In this document: piece after piece, positions 33,753 to 43,874 of the stretch
Numbering within the stretch: position 1 is the first letter of the stretch
Layout of the letters: every line of letters begins with the position of its first letter
From: CAYSPT01 sp964432985
Lineage (GTDB): Bacteria > Muiribacteriota > CAYSPT01
DNA length: 64,000 nucleotides
Direction of reading: 5' to 3'
NCBI GenBank assembly: GCA_964432985.1
Contig: CAYSPT010000013.1
Coordinates: 1 to 64,000 of the forward strand
Translations under genes and position numbers: made by a program
The notes under the pieces: model-generated
Databases searched by the model: none
What the model was told of the DNA's origin: nothing
Seen by the model: the letters and a program-made list of their open reading frames with translations, nothing else

Positions 33753-33755
33753 GAT

Positions 33756-34343
33756 ATGAACGACCTTCTCGATAAAATCAAGCATTACAATGTCCGCCAT
33801 GCCAAACCGCGGCCAGAAAAAACGGCCTTGCTGGTCATCGATATGCAGCGCTATTTCCACGGGATAGCAACGCCAATTATCCGAAACGTGGTCTCATTGA
33901 TCGATCTGTGCCGAAACAACCGGGTTCCCGTCATGTACACGCGTCATGGGCATCGGGACCTGGATTCGGATGGCGGAATGCTCAAGGTCTGGTGGGGTGA
34001 CGGAATCATGTACGGCTCGGATGACTGGGAAATAATGGACGAGGTGCAACCTCTGGGGAGCGAACCGGTTATTGACAAGATGCGATACAGCGCATTCTAC
34101 GGCACCAACCTGGATGACCGGCTGCGCCAAAAAGAAGTGGAAGACCTGGTAATATGCGGTGTTATGACCAATTGCTGCTGCGAAACTACCGCCAGGGAAG
34201 CTTTTATGCGGGATTACCGGGTGTTTTTCGTAGCTGACGGAACGGCAACTGCCAACGAGGAGCTCCAGTTGGCCACCCTGAAAAATCTTGCCTATGCCTT
34301 TGCTTACGTGGTTTCGGCCGGCGAGGTCGAACGGAACATGTGA
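33756..34343 (+). CDS. Isochorismatase-like cysteine hydrolase
   Basis: 195 residues. The catalytic triad of the family is present: Asp29 in LLVIDMQRYF, Lys108 in IDKMRYSAFYGT and Cys141 in GVMTNCCCETTARE (a run of three cysteines around the nucleophile). Known members hydrolyse isochorismate, nicotinamide, N-carbamoyl compounds or ureas; the substrate cannot be told here. The gene starts three bases after the unknown 437-residue gene and is probably co-transcribed with it. Confidence 0.88.
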   Translation: MNDLLDKIKHYNVRHAKPRPEKTALLVIDMQRYFHGIATPIIRNVVSLIDLCRNNRVPVMYTRHGHRDLDSDGGMLKVWWGDGIMYGSDDWEIMDEVQPLGSEPVIDKMRYSAFYGTNLDDRLRQKEVEDLVICGVMTNCCCETTAREAFMRDYRVFFVADGTATANEELQLATLKNLAYAFAYVVSAGEVERNM

Positions 34344-34359
34344 AGATCGGGACTGTTAA

Positions 34360-34545
34360 TTACTTGATAGTAATTGCCTGGTTGGGACAGACCGGGATAC
34401 AGATTCCGTCTAGATCACATTTATCCTGGTCGATTACGGCCTTACCGTCAACAAGAGTGATAGCGCCCAGCGGACAGACTTTGACACACCTACCGCTGCC
34501 GGTGCACTTCTCGTGGTCCACACAAAGAATCGGATCTTTTTCCAT
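34360..34545 (-). CDS. Two-cluster bacterial ferredoxin with both second cysteines replaced
   Basis: 61 residues with the fold pattern of a 2[4Fe-4S] ferredoxin. The canonical motif is CxxCxxCxxxCP. Here the first reads C14-TG-S17-GR-C20-VKV-C24-P and the second C43-DL-D46-GI-C49-IPV-C53-P, so the second cysteine is Ser in one and Asp in the other. An Asp at this place is known from Pyrococcus furiosus and Desulfovibrio africanus ferredoxins, where it makes an easily interconverted 3Fe/4Fe cluster. An extra Cys8 is present. It is probably an electron carrier of unusual potential; the partner is unknown. The gene stands alone. Confidence 0.85.
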   Translation of the reverse strand: MEKDPILCVDHEKCTGSGRCVKVCPLGAITLVDGKAVIDQDKCDLDGICIPVCPNQAITIK

Positions 34546-34602
34546 CTCGATTTGCCTGCCTTTCTGCCCTTATATAACAGCATAATAGTATATCACATCA
34601 AC

Positions 34603-34705
34603 CTTGCTTTCTACACTCTTGCTTTCTACACTCTTGCTTTCTACACTCTTGCTTTCTACACTCCTCAGGTTCTTCGCCCACCCTCTGATAAGTGAGTGTA
34701 GAAAG
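34603..34705. repeat. 15-bp tandem repeat, four copies, with downstream inverted copy
   Basis: CTTGCTTTCTACACT is repeated four times (34603-34662). An inverted copy of its last eleven bases (AGTGTAGAAAG) lies at 34695-34705, so the repeats and this element can form a stem with a loop of about 30 bases or alternative foldings. This 236-bp gap lies upstream of the plus-strand TPR gene and holds nothing else clear. Confidence 0.85.
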
Positions 34706-34781
34706 TTTGCTTATTCGTTTCTTCTTTTGACGGTACTTATCCTTGATGTTATAGTACCCGGAGAATGGAGTGATTCCTGAT

Positions 34782-36212
34782 ATGGTCAAGCGAATTGCTC
34801 GTGTCACTGTGGTCCTCGCGCTGCTCCTGGGACAGGCAGCTGTGGCATCCGCCACCCAAACTGTAAGTGAAGATGCTTTGCGTGAAACCCTGCACCACCT
34901 GAAAATGAGACAGTATTCCGAAGCGGTCAAAGCGTCTAAAAACGCCCTTTCTACGGCCAGAGAACAGCACGGAAACACTCATCCAACAGTAGCCAAAGCC
35001 TTGCGATATCTGGCTCACGCCTGCTGGAAAATGGGATATCTTCCCCGGGCAGAAACGTATTATCGCCAGGCCCTGGATTTATATGGCACCCTTTCGGAGA
35101 AACAACCGGTAGATGAAAGTATTGCCACACTCGAACTGGCAATGCTTATCCATCACCGGGGAGAGCATCCTCAGGAGGCCGAAACGCTCTACCTTCTGGC
35201 TAAAAACCGCTACGAAGCAGTTCTGGGTGGAGAGCATCCTGAAATCGCAGTAGTGCTGGTCAATCTTGCTTCCCTGTACCAGTCCGAAGGAAACTGTTCG
35301 CAGGTGGAAACCCTTCTCAAGCGGGCCCTTGCAATAAATGAAAAATATTTCGGACCTGACAGTTTCAAGACCAGAGACACGGTCACCTACCTGGCCCTTT
35401 ATTACCGCAGTCAGGGCCAGTTTGATAACGCTGAAACGTTGTACAGGAGGCTGCTCGACTTCTTCGAAAAACGGTTGGACAGCGACCACCCGTTTCTTGT
35501 CAATCCTCTCAACGATCTGGCGGGGCTCTACCGGGCCCAGGGCAGAGACGAAGCCGCCGAGGAGATCTACAAAAGGGTGCTGTTCATTCAGGAGCACAAT
35601 CTGCCCGAACCACATGCACTGATTGGCAACGCCCTGTGGAACCTGGCTGATTTCTACACAGACCTGGACGAGTATGACCAGGCAGAATCCCTCTATGTCC
35701 GGGCGGTTGATAATTTTAAGAAAGCTCTGGGATCCGGTAATATCCTGTTGATCACCCTGCTGCGCAGTCAGGCCGGGTTCTACGAGAAGCAAGGCAAACT
35801 TCTCCGGGCGGAAGTCATCTACCGGCGTATTCTGGAAACGAGTGTGCAGCTGTACGGCGAAAACCAGCCGTTACTGCTTCCCTATCTCGGCGATCTGGCC
35901 AGGGTGCACCGGGTAATGGGAAACAGCCAGCAAGCTGAAATCCTCTACAAGCAGATTCTCGACATCCGCTCCCTGACTGGCGGCAAGAACCAGTTTCACC
36001 TGAACAATCCTTTTCTCATCATGGCCCGCCATTACCGTGATATCGGGAAACTGAACGAAGCGGAAGAGTTCTATAAGCGGGCCCTGGCGGTCATAGGTGA
36101 TTCTTTTGAAGGCGACAACCAGGGGCTTGCCGAGCTCCTCAATGAACTCGGCAGGTTTTTCCAGGAAGCGCAAAAAGCAGCAAAACAGCACCCAAACGGC
36201 AAAGATAATTAG
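34782..36212 (+). CDS. Secreted TPR protein, kinesin-light-chain type
   Basis: 476 residues. A signal peptide (IARVTVVLALLLGQAAVASA) is followed by about ten 42-residue TPRs of the kinesin-light-chain/TPR_10-12 type, with the pattern AE.LY.RAL.I....G..HP......NLA.LY..QG (for example AETLYLLAKNRYEAVLGGEHPEIAVVLVNLASLY). It probably acts as a periplasmic scaffold. ATG 34782 is preferred over GTG 34770 because GGAG (34767-34770) would abut the latter. A possible hairpin with one bulge (36214-36234) lies between it and the convergent uvsE gene. Confidence 0.8.
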   Translation: MVKRIARVTVVLALLLGQAAVASATQTVSEDALRETLHHLKMRQYSEAVKASKNALSTAREQHGNTHPTVAKALRYLAHACWKMGYLPRAETYYRQALDLYGTLSEKQPVDESIATLELAMLIHHRGEHPQEAETLYLLAKNRYEAVLGGEHPEIAVVLVNLASLYQSEGNCSQVETLLKRALAINEKYFGPDSFKTRDTVTYLALYYRSQGQFDNAETLYRRLLDFFEKRLDSDHPFLVNPLNDLAGLYRAQGRDEAAEEIYKRVLFIQEHNLPEPHALIGNALWNLADFYTDLDEYDQAESLYVRAVDNFKKALGSGNILLITLLRSQAGFYEKQGKLLRAEVIYRRILETSVQLYGENQPLLLPYLGDLARVHRVMGNSQQAEILYKQILDIRSLTGGKNQFHLNNPFLIMARHYRDIGKLNEAEEFYKRALAVIGDSFEGDNQGLAELLNELGRFFQEAQKAAKQHPNGKDN

Positions 36213-36227
36213 TCCGGTACCACACGG

Positions 36228-37124
36228 TTACCGGTACTCGAACCTGGGATCACCTGCTGCGATCCCGATGGCTTTCAGAGCGCTTGTTTCCTTGTCTTTT
36301 ACTTCCAGCATGCAGTCAAAATCCCGGGGACGGCTCTCCTCGAGGAACATCTTGAAATCATCCTCATCGAGCGTTTCTGCATGACGTCCTTTTCGCTCCC
36401 CTTGAAGCTGGGAACTGTAATCCACCATGGGAATCCCATCTTCTTCGCTCCACGTCCGTGAAACCTGCTCCAGGACATCGGGCAGCGATTCTCCGGATGA
36501 GTTCAGTTCGTGATGAAAATAATCGTACAGCACCGGGATACCGGTCATGGCGTTGAGATGGAGGCAGTCAGACAGGGTATAATTGCAGTGGTCGTTTTCC
36601 ACCACCAGCCGTTTCCTTATAAAGCTGTCGAGGCGGAAGAACCGTTTGGCAAACTCCTCCAGGCCGGCTTGTTTGTCCCCCAAAACATCACCCACGTGTA
36701 TCTGGATCTTGGCGGTGCCGTCCAGGTCCATGCAGTCCAGCACCCGGGCGTGGTAACGCAGTTCCCTGATACTGCGGTGCAACATCTGCTCATCCACCGG
36801 GTTGATAAGGGTAAACTGGTCCGGATGCATGGATATCCTGAGGCCGTTGGAACAAATGTATCCGCCGATTTCCTTCCACAGGTCCCTGAAATGTGTTTCC
36901 CAATCGAACCGGTATACGGAATGGGAAGCAAAGGGAACCAGGTCCGAGGTGATCCTGAAAAACAAGATATTGTGTTCGACATTGTACCTGAGAATCTGCA
37001 GCAGGCAGTCGAGATTGTCCCCAACGGTTTTAATCAACCGGCTCTCGGAATACGACTTGAGCCGAAACGTCCTATTGCACCTGCACGGCAGAGTACGGTT
37101 GATACAAGGATACCCTATCTTCAT
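36228..37124 (-). CDS. uvsE: UV DNA damage endonuclease UvsE/UVDE
   Basis: 298 residues, the usual length. TIM-barrel metal-dependent endonuclease that nicks DNA 5' to UV photoproducts and some other lesions. Seen: MKIGYPCINRTL at the start, NLDCLLQILRYNVEHNILFFRITSDLVPFASH, RISMHPDQFTLINP, KIQIHVGDVLGDKQAGLEEF, LVVENDHCNYTL, GIPVLYDYFHHELN and DFDCMLEVKDKETSAL, with the metal-binding His/Glu/Asp positions kept. The start follows AAGGCTTGTTTT. It is the second DNA-repair gene in the window besides polX. It lies immediately downstream of the peptide transporter operon on the same strand and may be read through from it. Confidence 0.94.
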   Translation of the reverse strand: MKIGYPCINRTLPCRCNRTFRLKSYSESRLIKTVGDNLDCLLQILRYNVEHNILFFRITSDLVPFASHSVYRFDWETHFRDLWKEIGGYICSNGLRISMHPDQFTLINPVDEQMLHRSIRELRYHARVLDCMDLDGTAKIQIHVGDVLGDKQAGLEEFAKRFFRLDSFIRKRLVVENDHCNYTLSDCLHLNAMTGIPVLYDYFHHELNSSGESLPDVLEQVSRTWSEEDGIPMVDYSSQLQGERKGRHAETLDEDDFKMFLEESRPRDFDCMLEVKDKETSALKAIGIAAGDPRFEYR

Positions 37125-37154
37125 AAAACAAGCCTTGCTTTTTACACGTACTGC

Positions 37155-38279
<1,125 letters not shown>

Positions 38280-38294
38280 GGTCTCATCCCCCCC

Positions 38295-39296
38295 TTATTT
38301 CCCAGCGTGTCCGCTGTACAGGTGGCACCTGACGAAGTGACCGGGCTCGATTTCCCGCAGGGGGGGGATTTCCCGGGTACAGATGCCCATTGCTTCATCA
38401 CACCGGTTCGAGAAAGAGCAGCCCGGCGGTAATTCCAGGATGCTCGGGACACTGCCCCTGATAGCGTACAGGCGGTCCCGCTGTCCACTGAAGGACGGAA
38501 GCGATTTTAAAAGCCCGATGGTATACGGATGCTTCGGAGTTTCGAACAGCGGCTCCACATCAGCAATCTCCTGGACCATGCCGCAGTACATGACCACCAC
38601 CCGCTGGCACGTCTCGGCGATTACCGCCAGGTCGTGGGTTATCAGCAGAATGGCTGCTTCGGATTTCTTTGCTTTCATCTCCAGCATCAGGTCCAGGATC
38701 TGGGCCTGGATGGTCACGTCCAGCGCCGTGGTGGGCTCGTCGGCTATGAGCAAATAGGGGTTGCATGCCAGGGCCATAGCGATCATGGCCCGCTGCCGCA
38801 TCCCCCCCGAGAACTGGTGCGGGTATTCCCACAGCCGCTCCCAGGGAGAAGGTATCCCCACCAGATCAAGCATCTCCACGGCTATTTCAATCGCTTCGTG
38901 CTTGGTCTTGTTCTGGTGCAGCATGATGGGCTCCATGATCTGCTTGCCGATGGTAAACACCGGATTCAGGCTGGTCATGGGCTCCTGGAAGATCATGGCA
39001 ATGTCGTTGCCCCTGATTTTGCGCATCTGCGGGTAGCTCAGCTTGAGCAGGTCCACTCCCCTGAAGATGATTTCCCCGCCGACTATCTCGCCGGGAGGAT
39101 TGGGGATCAGGCGCAGTATGGAAAGAGAGGACACCGATTTTCCCGAACCGGACTCGCCGACGATCCCCAGCACCTCGCCCTCGTAGATGTTGAAATCCAC
39201 TCCATCAACCGCTTTGGCGATGCCGGCTTCGGTTTTAAAATAGGTTTTCAGGTTACTGACTCTTAGCAGTTCTTTTCGTTCTATCATGGTCATCAC
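38295..39296 (-). CDS. Oligopeptide ABC transporter ATPase, OppD/DppD-like
   Basis: 333 residues. Walker A GESGSGKSV, Q-loop MIFQEPMTSLNPVF, signature QFSGGMRQRAMIAMAL, Walker B LLIADEPTTALD and C-terminal oligopeptide motif PPGCSFSNRCDEAMGICTREIPPL. It pairs with the OppF-like ATPase to drive peptide import. Start candidates are GTG 39296, ATG 39293 and ATG 39287, all within the stop region of the preceding permease; AGGTG makes 39287 plausible. In E. coli the related Yej system uses a single fused ATPase (YejF); here the two ATPases are separate. Confidence 0.93.
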   Translation of the reverse strand: MMTMIERKELLRVSNLKTYFKTEAGIAKAVDGVDFNIYEGEVLGIVGESGSGKSVSSLSILRLIPNPPGEIVGGEIIFRGVDLLKLSYPQMRKIRGNDIAMIFQEPMTSLNPVFTIGKQIMEPIMLHQNKTKHEAIEIAVEMLDLVGIPSPWERLWEYPHQFSGGMRQRAMIAMALACNPYLLIADEPTTALDVTIQAQILDLMLEMKAKKSEAAILLITHDLAVIAETCQRVVVMYCGMVQEIADVEPLFETPKHPYTIGLLKSLPSFSGQRDRLYAIRGSVPSILELPPGCSFSNRCDEAMGICTREIPPLREIEPGHFVRCHLYSGHAGK

Positions 39297-40508
39297 CTAT
39301 CTCAACCGCGAGTAGACCTTGGGATCGAAGGCCTCTCGCACCGCTTCACCGATGAACGACACCAGCAGCAGCGTGCAGAACAGGGCGCCCAGGGGGCACA
39401 TGGCCAGCCACCAGGCATCCAGGTTGCCCAGCCCCTGCCCCAGCAGTTCACCCCAGCTGGGAGTGGGAGCCGGCAGCCCGAATCCCAGAAAGTCCAGGCT
39501 GACCAGGGAGCTTATGTTACCCACCACCGCGAAGGGAGCGAACGATATGGCCGGCGTCAGGGAGTTGGGCAGAATGTGCTTGAAAATGATCTTGTAGTCC
39601 TTCTGCCCCATGGCAATGGCCGCCTGAACGTAGTCGCGGTTTTTCTCGCGGTAGAACTCGCCGCGGATATAGTAGGTCATACCCATCCAGCCAAACAGGG
39701 TGAGAATGACCACCAGCAGCATGAAGTTAGGCTCCATGACAGCCGCCACGATCATCACCGTGTAGAGAAACGGCATGGACGACCAGACTTCAACGAAGCG
39801 TTGTACCATGAGATCGAACTTGCCGCCATAATAGCCCATGACGGCTCCCAGAGAAATACCGATGATGTAGGTTATGACGGTGACCACCAGCGAAAAAGAT
39901 ATGCCCGTCCTGAACCCGTATATCAGCCGGGCGAAGACGTCCCGGCCGCGGTCATCGGTCCCCATCCAGTGCGTCTTGTCCGGACGCGTCGGCGGATTGA
40001 TCCCGGCTGCCATTTCGGTGAGCAGTGACTCGATGGGGCCGAAAGGGTACGGTGCCAGGGTAACACTGTAATTGGGATTCAGTTCCTCCAGCAGCACCTT
40101 GAGAGCCCGGCCGTTGGAAAGAGCCCGTTTGATCTTCATCACCTGCCGTGATTCCGCCCGGGCGACCTTGGCGTCGGCCTTGTACTGTGTTCGCTCCTCG
40201 GGGAGGAACTTCTTCATCTTCGATTTCTTCCTCAAGTCCGAGGCTCTTTCCGCCAGTACCTTGTACTCGTCCAGGACATCCTTCTTGAGCTTGACGATGT
40301 CGTAACAGGTGAAGTACTTCTTCCCTTTATAGGTCACCCACAGCGGGTTTGAATTGATCAGGAACTCCGAGAAAAAGGAAGCGCCATACAGAATGATGAT
40401 GATGATGAACGCGTAGTATCCCCGCTTCAGCGTGGTAAATTTGCGGCACCGTTTCAGAAAAATTGGGGAGAACAGTTGCGAAGGTTTGAGTTTAGCTAAG
40501 AATGACAT
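39297..40508 (-). CDS. Peptide ABC transporter permease, YejE/OppC-like
   Basis: 403 residues, about six membrane helices. After the first helix (YYAFIIIIILYGASFFSEFL) comes a large outside loop starting NPLWVTYKGKKYFTCYDI, as in YejE, here expanded with a Lys/Arg-rich helical segment (KVLAERASDLRKKSKMKKF). The binding-protein-dependent transport domain follows: TDDRGRDVFARLIYGFRTG, then the EAA loop REKNRDYVQAAIAMGQKDYKIIFKHILPNSLTP. It ends with AFDPKVYSR. With the YejB-like protein it forms the channel. The OppD-like gene begins directly after its stop. Confidence 0.92.
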   Translation of the reverse strand: MSFLAKLKPSQLFSPIFLKRCRKFTTLKRGYYAFIIIIILYGASFFSEFLINSNPLWVTYKGKKYFTCYDIVKLKKDVLDEYKVLAERASDLRKKSKMKKFLPEERTQYKADAKVARAESRQVMKIKRALSNGRALKVLLEELNPNYSVTLAPYPFGPIESLLTEMAAGINPPTRPDKTHWMGTDDRGRDVFARLIYGFRTGISFSLVVTVITYIIGISLGAVMGYYGGKFDLMVQRFVEVWSSMPFLYTVMIVAAVMEPNFMLLVVILTLFGWMGMTYYIRGEFYREKNRDYVQAAIAMGQKDYKIIFKHILPNSLTPAISFAPFAVVGNISSLVSLDFLGFGLPAPTPSWGELLGQGLGNLDAWWLAMCPLGALFCTLLLVSFIGEAVREAFDPKVYSRLR

Positions 40509-40524
40509 GTCTATTCCCCCTTTC

Positions 40525-41640
40525 CTATGAGAACCTGATCCTCGGATCGATCATGCAGTAGAGAAAGTCGGAAATGATGTTTCCGAACAGCTTCAGGATC
40601 GACGCGATGACCAGGATACCCAGCATGACCGGGTAGTCACGGGCAATGAGCGACGAGTAGCCCAGCAGGCCGAACCCGTGGATGTTGAATACTTTTTCGA
40701 TCAGGTAGGAACCGGCCAGAATCAGCGAGAACAGGTGTCCAAGCCCGGTGGCGATGGGAATGAGCGAGTTTCTCAGGGCGTGAACGAAGATGACTTTTTT
40801 TTCGCTCAGTCCCTTGGCAAATGCTGTTCTGACGTAGTCCTGTCCCAGGTTCTCCATCAGGCTGTTCTTCATCAGGATGGTCAGGGTGGCGAATGACCCC
40901 ACCATGTAGCACAGGACCGGCAGCACCATGTGCCAAACCGTGTCCCAGCACTGCTGCCAGAATCCCAGGTCATCGTAACTGGGGGAGTGGATCCCCCCCA
41001 GGGGAAAGATCTGCCAGAACGAGCCGCCGCCGAAATACACCAGCAGCACGATTCCCAGCACCCAGCCGGGGATGGAGTACCCGATAAAAACCACCACGCT
41101 GGAGCCCCAATCGAACACTTCTCCGTGTTTTACCGCCTTCCAAACTCCCAGCGGTATACAGACCAGGTAGGAAAGCATAAAGCCGATCAGGCCAAACCTG
41201 ATTGAAATCGGAAATCGCTCCGAAATCACGTCAAAGACCGGGCGGGAGTATGTGTCTGACACTCCCATGTCCGGCCACTTGGGGTGAAAGCTGAGCACCG
41301 TTTTCATGAATCCTTCCTTCTCCAGGTTGAATCCCAGCGGAGAAAGCTTGTTCAACCAGATGAGGTAGGCGACGTAAAACGGTTTGTCGAATCCATAGAT
41401 CTCCTTGAGTTTCTGCACCATCTCGGGGGACATGGTCACCTGGTCGGTTCCTGAGCCCCCGCCTGATGAAGAGGCGCCGGCTTCACCGCCGCCGGCAGCG
41501 CCCATCTGCATCTGGTAGGCGGCGATAGCCTGCTCTACCGGACCGCCCGGCACGAACCGGTAAACGGTAAACGCCAGGAAGGTGATGCCGAGAAAGGTGG
41601 GAATCACAAGGAGAAACCTGCGAATGAAATAAGCTGTCAT
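40525..41640 (-). CDS. Peptide ABC transporter permease, YejB-like
   Basis: 371 residues. Strong resemblance to YejB: TAYFIRRFLLVIPTFLGITFLAF at the start, PGGPVEQAIAA, YGFDKPFYVAYLIWL, SFATLTILMKNSLMENLGQDYVRTAFAKGLSEKKVIF (EAA loop) and GLLGYSSLIARDYPVM near the end. A Gly/Ser/Ala-rich low-complexity insert (GAAGGGEAGASSSGGGSG) sits where YejB also has a variable loop. The gap to the YejE-like gene is 16 bases. In enterobacteria YejABEF imports peptides, including microcin C. Confidence 0.93.
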   Translation of the reverse strand: MTAYFIRRFLLVIPTFLGITFLAFTVYRFVPGGPVEQAIAAYQMQMGAAGGGEAGASSSGGGSGTDQVTMSPEMVQKLKEIYGFDKPFYVAYLIWLNKLSPLGFNLEKEGFMKTVLSFHPKWPDMGVSDTYSRPVFDVISERFPISIRFGLIGFMLSYLVCIPLGVWKAVKHGEVFDWGSSVVVFIGYSIPGWVLGIVLLVYFGGGSFWQIFPLGGIHSPSYDDLGFWQQCWDTVWHMVLPVLCYMVGSFATLTILMKNSLMENLGQDYVRTAFAKGLSEKKVIFVHALRNSLIPIATGLGHLFSLILAGSYLIEKVFNIHGFGLLGYSSLIARDYPVMLGILVIASILKLFGNIISDFLYCMIDPRIRFS

Positions 41641-41725
41641 CGACTGGTCCTCCTAAATACTGTCCATTGTACAACTGCACCTTACATGTACGCGAAGCCC
41701 CGGTGTGCGTGAAGAATTCACCACG

Positions 41726-43693
41726 TTAAAACTCCCCGAGCTCCGATTCCCCATGCTCCTTGATATACGCATCCCAGTACTTGATGTCTATCCCCTTATA
41801 ATACGTAGTCCCGTCCTGGGGGAAGGTCTCTTCCTTGGCAATGGCTGTTTTGAGTTTCTGCTCCTTTTCGGCGTCGAACCACCAGTAGGATATGATTGAC
41901 ACGGTGTCCCGCTCGAAACGGCTGAGCAAAAACGCCGGCGCTCCGAACTTGTTCCAGTAGAGTATCCTGGTGTGCGGAGCGTACCACCCAAAGCACCACA
42001 GGTACTCTTTGGTGGCGATACTGTCAATTTCCTTGACGGCCGCGATCCGCTCCTGAAGATCGAACATCAGCGGGTATTTATCGCAGATCTCGTCTACCCG
42101 TGCGTTTTTAAAGCCCCAGATGTTGTTATTGTCTTTCAGGTCGGCGAACTTGGAGTGCATGGATGACTCCGGGTTGGGAAAGATCAGCCCGGTGTATCCC
42201 ATGGGTATCAGGCTGAAACTCCGCTCTCCCAGGTCCTTGATCAGGGTGGCCCAGGTGATACTTTTCAAGCTTAATTTGATGCCCACTTCCTTGAGATCTT
42301 CCTGGAAGATGGTGTAGATCCGTTCACTCGATTTCCCCACATACGGGAGCGTAATTTCGAAGACTTGTCCGTCCTTGACCAGGTAACCGTCATCATTGAT
42401 GTCCGCCTGGGACCAGCCGGCGTCCTCCAGCAGATCGATGGCCTCGTCGGGATCGTAGCGGATCTCGGGATGGTCATCACTCTCGTAGGGTGAGTTCGCG
42501 TAGAAAGAGTCGGTATAGATGTACTCGTTAAAAAAGAGCTTCTCCATCATGAGTTCGCGATTGTACAGATGGGCTATGGCTTTTCGAACCTTGATATCGT
42601 CGAAGGGGGGTTTGCGCATGTTGTAGGCCAGCCCTGACGTTCCGGCGGCCTTGTGAGTGTAAATCTTCCGTTTCTGGATCCAGCCCCTGGCGATCTTGTC
42701 CATCTGCCCAGGGGTGAAATCCTGGTGCCACTCCCGGGCGATTCCCACCTGCATGAAGTCCAGGTCACCCTTCTTGAGCTTCTCCTTCATCAGGTTCTCG
42801 TCGGTAATGCACTCGAAGATGAGGGTTCCGAAATTGCTGGTCCCCCGGTTGAGTTCCAGCTGATCACCCCACCAGTCGTCGCGGCGTTTCATGGTGACAT
42901 TGATGTTGGTTTTGCTGTCCATGTAAACGTAGGGGCCGCTCCCCACCATCAGCTTGAACTGGTACTCTTCCAGGTACTCCTTGCCCGTTATCTTGCCGAT
43001 GAAGTGCTGCGGGAGCACGGGCAGCGAGGCGGCGCAGGAGAGGAAACTCCGCCAGTTGAGCTGCTTGGACTTGACCATGACCACATCTTTGGTCAGGGCA
43101 ATGGGACGCTCGTACTTCTTCCAGTAGTCGTTCTGAAACGGGTCCTGAATGCCTTCGTCTGTGTAAAGATCATAGGAGGCCACGTAATCGTAGGCGGTTA
43201 CGGGCTTCCCGTCGGAGAACCGGGCCCGGGGGTCCATCTTGAAAAAGAAGGTCATCTTGTCCTGGGCGATAAACCACCGGTTGGCCAGGGCGGGCACGTA
43301 CTTCAGGCTGATCGGATGCGTGCCCAGCAGAGATTCGTAGGTCAGGCCTTCCAGCAGCGTATTGAAGGTGCTGTTGCTGTTCTTGCCCACGGTTCTCAGG
43401 GTAGCCGGGTAACTGGTAATCGGGTACCGAAGCGTACCGCCCTTGATGGCGTTGGGACTGCCGATTCCCTTTGCTTTATCATTGTTCTCCCACTTTATTT
43501 GATCAAGCAGGTCTTTCACTCCCGGCCCGGTGAGTATTTGGGGAGGATCTCCCACCATCTCAAACACTTTCCACAACCTGGCAACCTCTTCGGTGGGGAT
43601 GTTTCTCGCCCCGTACCGCTCATCCAGATCGTTGGCATAGCAGATTCCCGCCGAAACCAGTACCACGAGCGCCACACATAAAACTTTTCTCAC
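41726..43693 (-). CDS. Peptide-binding protein of ABC transporter, YejA-like
   Basis: 655 residues, solute-binding protein family 5. Signal peptide (MRKVLCVALVVLVSAGICYA). Family features: GGTLRYPITSYPATLRTVGKN, YESLLGTHPISLKYVPALANRW, FSDGKPVTAYDYVASYDLY, LMVGSGPYVY, RRDDWWGDQLELNRG, and the C-terminal part FGWYAPHTRILYWNKFGAPAFLLSR. The size and gene order match YejA. The start is a GTG, seven bases after GGAGGT. It is the first gene of the operon and has a good promoter (43762-43791). Delivers oligopeptides to the YejB/YejE-like channel. Confidence 0.93.
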   Translation of the reverse strand: MRKVLCVALVVLVSAGICYANDLDERYGARNIPTEEVARLWKVFEMVGDPPQILTGPGVKDLLDQIKWENNDKAKGIGSPNAIKGGTLRYPITSYPATLRTVGKNSNSTFNTLLEGLTYESLLGTHPISLKYVPALANRWFIAQDKMTFFFKMDPRARFSDGKPVTAYDYVASYDLYTDEGIQDPFQNDYWKKYERPIALTKDVVMVKSKQLNWRSFLSCAASLPVLPQHFIGKITGKEYLEEYQFKLMVGSGPYVYMDSKTNINVTMKRRDDWWGDQLELNRGTSNFGTLIFECITDENLMKEKLKKGDLDFMQVGIAREWHQDFTPGQMDKIARGWIQKRKIYTHKAAGTSGLAYNMRKPPFDDIKVRKAIAHLYNRELMMEKLFFNEYIYTDSFYANSPYESDDHPEIRYDPDEAIDLLEDAGWSQADINDDGYLVKDGQVFEITLPYVGKSSERIYTIFQEDLKEVGIKLSLKSITWATLIKDLGERSFSLIPMGYTGLIFPNPESSMHSKFADLKDNNNIWGFKNARVDEICDKYPLMFDLQERIAAVKEIDSIATKEYLWCFGWYAPHTRILYWNKFGAPAFLLSRFERDTVSIISYWWFDAEKEQKLKTAIAKEETFPQDGTTYYKGIDIKYWDAYIKEHGESELGEF

Positions 43694-43761
43694 GCCGCCT
43701 ACCTCCCTCTTATAGAATGTAGTAGTGAAAGTGACATACCTTTCTAAAAATGTAACGCACC

Positions 43762-43791
43762 ATTATGTCATTTTTATCTTTCTATTGTCAA
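43762..43791 (-). promoter_or_regulatory. Sigma-70-like promoter for the peptide transporter operon
   Basis: On the minus strand TTGACA (43791-43786), an 18-base spacer, then CATAAT (43767-43762). It is 69 bases before the GTG start of the binding protein. Its -35 shares bases with the -35 of the divergent promoter. Confidence 0.6.
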
Positions 43792-43813
43792 ATCTATATA
43801 TAGTTATTATATT
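43785..43813 (+). promoter_or_regulatory. Sigma-70-like promoter for the 97-residue membrane protein gene
   Basis: TTGTCA (43785-43790), a 17-base spacer, then TATATT (43808-43813), 62 bases before ATG 43875. The region is AT-rich. The same seven bases TTGTCAA serve as -35 on both strands. Confidence 0.5.
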
Positions 43814-43874
43814 TAATTGGATTTAAATTTTTGGCATATATGGTTGAGTCTTATGTAAGGAGGGTTTTGTATCA

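Noticed and set aside
34603..34662. Possible CRISPR or short coding repeat
   Set aside because: Fifteen-base units without spacers; the Cys-Arg-Lys-Gln-Glu translation on the minus strand has no plausible gene around it.
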